Shown here: piece by piece, positions 7,801 through 8,844 of the stretch
Numbering within the stretch: position 1 is the first letter of the stretch
Layout: every line of letters begins with the position of its first letter
NCBI GenBank assembly: GCA_021838985.1
Contig: JAKCCC010000052.1
Location: 1-8,844 of the forward strand
Source of the DNA: Planctomycetota bacterium
GTDB lineage: Bacteria > Planctomycetota > Phycisphaerae > WQYP01
Reading direction: 5' to 3'
Length of the DNA: 8,844 bases
The notes under the pieces: model-generated
What the model was told of the DNA's origin: nothing
Database searches by the model: none
What the model saw: the letters and a program-made list of their open reading frames with translations, nothing else
Position numbers and translations under genes: made by a program

Positions 7801-7949
7801 AAATTTCGGCGATCGCCCTGGAGCCATTCGGCGGCGTGGTTCGGAAACTCGCGTTGGACGAATTGCTGAAAGGCCGGTGTGCCCGAGAATTCCTCGAGGC
7901 TGCGCCAATAAGGCCCGGCGGTGGACTGGTTCTGGTTCAGCGGTGGCAT
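4833..7949 (-). CDS. actB: ACIII iron-sulfur/molybdopterin-fold subunit ActB
   Basis: This is the large periplasmic electron-transfer subunit of Alternative Complex III, 1038 residues. The extended N terminus (YWRSLEEFSGTPAFQQFVQREFP, about 14-36) leads to a Tat signal, DRRNFLK at 46-52, and then LGGC at 63-66. The latter resembles a lipobox, so C66 may be lipidated. Residues of about 75-750 form the B1 domain, related to molybdopterin oxidoreductases. It lacks the usual N-terminal Cys cluster, and characterised ActB proteins carry no molybdenum. The C-terminal B2 domain has four Fe-S motifs: C789/C792/C795/C799; C845/C848/C853/C857; C877/C883/C887, where T880 replaces the second Cys; and C940/C943/C970/C974. 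Four clusters of ferredoxin type are expected, with one probably [3Fe-4S] because of T880. It should pass electrons from ActC to the cytochrome subunits. The ATG lies within the last heme codons of actA (13-nt overlap), suggesting coupled translation. Confidence 0.97.
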   Translation of the reverse strand: MPPLNQNQSTAGPYWRSLEEFSGTPAFQQFVQREFPNHAAEWLQGDRRNFLKIMGASLALAGLGGCARFPVEKLVPYAHRPANRDPGVPVQYTTAMDFGGIGQGMLVTSVDGRPIKVDGNPMHPLNRGGSDRFGQASVLNVYDPDRSRTVRQQPAGGQPVDTTWAAFESFWKAHLAQLKKSHGQTLAILAETSSSPSVADMRRRFQLALPQAHWFEYEPVSDDNAREGTRLAFGEPLRVVPELAAAQVLVSFDWDFLVGDPLSVKFARDFAAGRRLTDPATGRQATCMNRLYVVESTFSMTGSHAENARHRFAVAAKDIPVVAGLLAAELERLGLAATVAIPALPAPPPGVELAALRALAQDLLAHRGQCVLLAGPGQPPELHALIAILNAALDNTGRTVHYYSAPDPQRPVHVEAITRLTGAIRRREISTLVILGGNPVYNAPADLDFAAALAAVPVSAHLADYVDETSRRCTWHLPRCHYLESWGDARTYNGLVSIAQPLIEPIFGGRSTIEILALLIEDPVRNGHEIVQRTLGIHASEWRWKKALFDGYVEKTAQSPAHPSPHAPAVGQKLGPLLARAAEPLGLSNLELVYQPDRKVYDGRWANNGWLQELPEPMTRLTWDNAALISPKTAAALGLDPHQTHLIQVQIAGRALAIAAYIMPGQPEHTITVALGYGRSSAGKVGDNVGFNGYTLRTSAAMYSQTGARVTVTAETYELASTQNHFVIGTLGRQAIAAEIPDLIHQGTFVDWLKQRSLGHKKSVAVSLWQEHRFDTGYQWGMAVDLTACIGCSACVVACRAENNVPIVGKQQVLMGREMDWIRIDRYFRGPDATAPECVHEPVMCMQCENAPCEPVCPVGATSTAPDGLNTMTYNRCIGTRYCAANCPYKVRRFNFLDYNSGTLRNLYEPNILRQPMNDLTALQKNPQVSIRVRGVMEKCTYCVQRIEAATITAQRENRRIRDGEITPACAQACPAEALVFGDIRDPNSRVATLQRQSRSYGILNDLLLTAPRTEYLPKVWNPNPALPAPPPGPLGSQ

Positions 7950-8665
7950 GTCTCACAATCCGTCAGAATTTTCGCGTTGGCAATGTGGTAGCGGCCCATC
8001 AGATATTTCCCCAGATTCTTCGGCAGCGTCGCCACCGTCAATCCCAAGTCCTGGGCGAGCCGGGGCTTATTTTTCGGCGTCCAGTTGAGATTGGTCACCT
8101 CATTGCGCGGCCGCAGATACGGCTCCGGATGGCGATGGCAGGACAGGCACCAGGCCATGTTCAATGGTCGGGCTTGATAGACCTGCGTCATTTCGTTGAC
8201 ATGACCGTGGCACACCAGGCAACTGATGCCGGCGTGCACGTGCGCGGCGTGATTGAAGTAGACGTAATCGGGCAGCATGTTGACCTTTTTCCAGGCAATG
8301 GGCAGTCCCGCCAACTTGGGATTCCCCGTGCCGTAACTGTCGCGGACCAACTGCAAGCTGCGGCTTTGGGGGGCGATCATCTGGTGGCAATTCATGCAGG
8401 TCTGAGTGGGCGGAATCGCCGCAAAAGCCGCCCGCGCGACATCGCTGTGGCAGTATAGGCAACTGATGCCCAGCGTTCCGGCGTGGAGGGCATGGCTGTA
8501 GGCCACCGGCTGCACCGGCTGGTAGCCAACATTCAACGTGCGGGCGTTGGCTCCGTAATACAGCAGGGCGACCACATAGACCGGCAAGAGCAGTACGCAC
8601 ACGAGAGCGATTTTGGTAAAACGGTTGGCCCACCGGGGAAAAACGAAAAAAGATGGTTGGTTCAT
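7937..8665 (-). CDS. actA: ACIII pentaheme cytochrome c subunit ActA
   Basis: This is the first gene of the operon, encoding the multiheme c-type cytochrome of Alternative Complex III, 242 residues. One membrane helix near the N terminus (about 16-38, FTKIALVCVLLLPVYVVALLYY) anchors a periplasmic domain. There are five CxxCH heme sites: 69-73 (CLYCH), 90-94 (CMNCH), 149-153 (CLVCH), 173-177 (CLSCH) and 237-241 (CETCH). Five hemes match the known ActA count. The last motif lies one residue before the stop. Extra His residues such as H58, H61, H139 and H142 are candidate distal ligands. Segments typical of ActA are PDYVYFNHAAHV (132-143) and RPLNMAWCLSCHRHPE (166-181). The ATG at 8665 has no clear Shine-Dalgarno sequence, and an in-frame TAA upstream excludes a much longer form. 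It should receive electrons from ActB and deliver them towards a terminal oxidase or soluble carrier. Confidence 0.96.
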   Translation of the reverse strand: MNQPSFFVFPRWANRFTKIALVCVLLLPVYVVALLYYGANARTLNVGYQPVQPVAYSHALHAGTLGISCLYCHSDVARAAFAAIPPTQTCMNCHQMIAPQSRSLQLVRDSYGTGNPKLAGLPIAWKKVNMLPDYVYFNHAAHVHAGISCLVCHGHVNEMTQVYQARPLNMAWCLSCHRHPEPYLRPRNEVTNLNWTPKNKPRLAQDLGLTVATLPKNLGKYLMGRYHIANAKILTDCETCHR

Positions 8666-8738
8666 GGTGGTGGCAGCTATTCGTATTTAAAATCACCGCT
8701 TGCAGTTAGACCCGTTCTCGTCTTGTCCCTGGGTCGTC

Positions 8739-8777
8739 TCCTCCTGGCGCGCCCCGTGGGGCTCGCTATCTGGAGGA
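8739..8777 (-). promoter_or_regulatory. Composite stem-loop in the act operon 5' leader
   Basis: On the minus strand TCCTCC (8777-8772) can pair with GGAGGA (8744-8739). Between them GCGAGCCC (8766-8759) pairs with GGGCGCGC (8754-8747) with one mismatch around a CACG loop. The outer arm hides most of an AGGAGGAG tract (8745-8738) that looks like a perfect ribosome-binding site but is 72 nt from the actA start and has no start codon at usable distance. No U-run follows, so it is not a standard terminator. It may be a leader RNA structure affecting stability or translation. No known riboswitch class was recognised. Confidence 0.4.
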
Positions 8778-8793
8778 TCACACAAAAGGGGGA

Positions 8794-8822
8794 ATATTAG
8801 CGGCGGCACGGGGCGCTGTCAA
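8794..8822 (-). promoter_or_regulatory. Sigma70-type promoter of the act operon
   Basis: On the minus strand a perfect -35 box TTGACA (8822-8817) is followed by a 17-base spacer and a -10 box TAATAT (8799-8794), one base from the TATAAT-type consensus. Transcription would begin near 8783-8788 and give a leader of about 120 nt before actA. It is the only promoter-like pair of this quality that I noticed, and it points into the operon. A promoter this close to consensus suggests strong, mostly constitutive housekeeping expression. No operator was identified. Confidence 0.7.
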
Positions 8823-8844
8823 CGTTTACACCGCACACGGCTAT

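Noticed and set aside
4833..7949. Reading ActB as a catalytic molybdenum enzyme such as a polysulfide or tetrathionate reductase
   Set aside because: The fusion of a B1 domain lacking the N-terminal Cys motif with a four-cluster B2 domain, the extended Tat region, and the neighbours actA, actC-F all identify ACIII, whose B1 domain is not known to bind molybdenum.
8100..8696. GTG-started frame overlapping actA (198 codons)
   Set aside because: It is a shadow frame: the heme motifs and membrane helix are in the actA frame, and this one has no coherent protein features.

Overview
The window holds one gene cluster, entirely on the minus strand: the operon for Alternative Complex III (ACIII), a membrane quinol oxidoreductase that can replace the cytochrome bc1 complex. 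Transcription runs from right to left. The order is actA (pentaheme cytochrome c), actB (Tat-exported molybdopterin-fold plus iron-sulfur protein), actC (NrfD-like quinol-binding membrane subunit), actD (DUF3341-type membrane subunit), actE (monoheme cytochrome c), actF (second NrfD-like subunit), and then the start of a small single-span membrane protein cut off by the left edge.

Right edge (about 8666-8844): a near-consensus sigma70-type promoter (TTGACA, 17-base spacer, TAATAT) points into the operon. It is followed by a leader of about 120 nt that contains a composite stem-loop with an AGGAGGAG tract in its 3' arm. Middle: actA and actB overlap by 13 nt. actB and actC are separated by 97 nt, which contain a 25-codon open reading frame with its own ribosome-binding site and an ATGA overlap with actC. 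actC and actD are separated by an AT-rich spacer with a 7-nt tandem repeat, which stands out against the GC-rich genes. actD and actE overlap by one base (TGATG). actE and actF are 58 nt apart on my preferred actF start. Left edge: an open frame with a strong ribosome-binding site begins 53 nt after actF and has no stop before the edge, so the operon continues.

Working model, from the family: ActC takes electrons from menaquinol or ubiquinol. They pass through the Fe-S clusters of the ActB C-terminal domain to the hemes of ActA and ActE, and on to a terminal oxidase. The oxidase genes often lie next to ACIII genes, but none is visible here. ActD and ActF complete the membrane part.

Organism: a GC-rich, aerobically respiring, diderm-type bacterium. 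The separate actA and actB genes, the sequence style of the subunits, and the AAATTTGAAATTT-type intergenic spacer suggest the Planctomycetota/Verrucomicrobiota group. This is an impression from memory, not a result. ACIII itself is a known system; the less explained items are the small ORF, the leader structure, the AT-rich repeat and the partial gene at the left edge. No mobile element, CRISPR array, tRNA or rRNA was seen.
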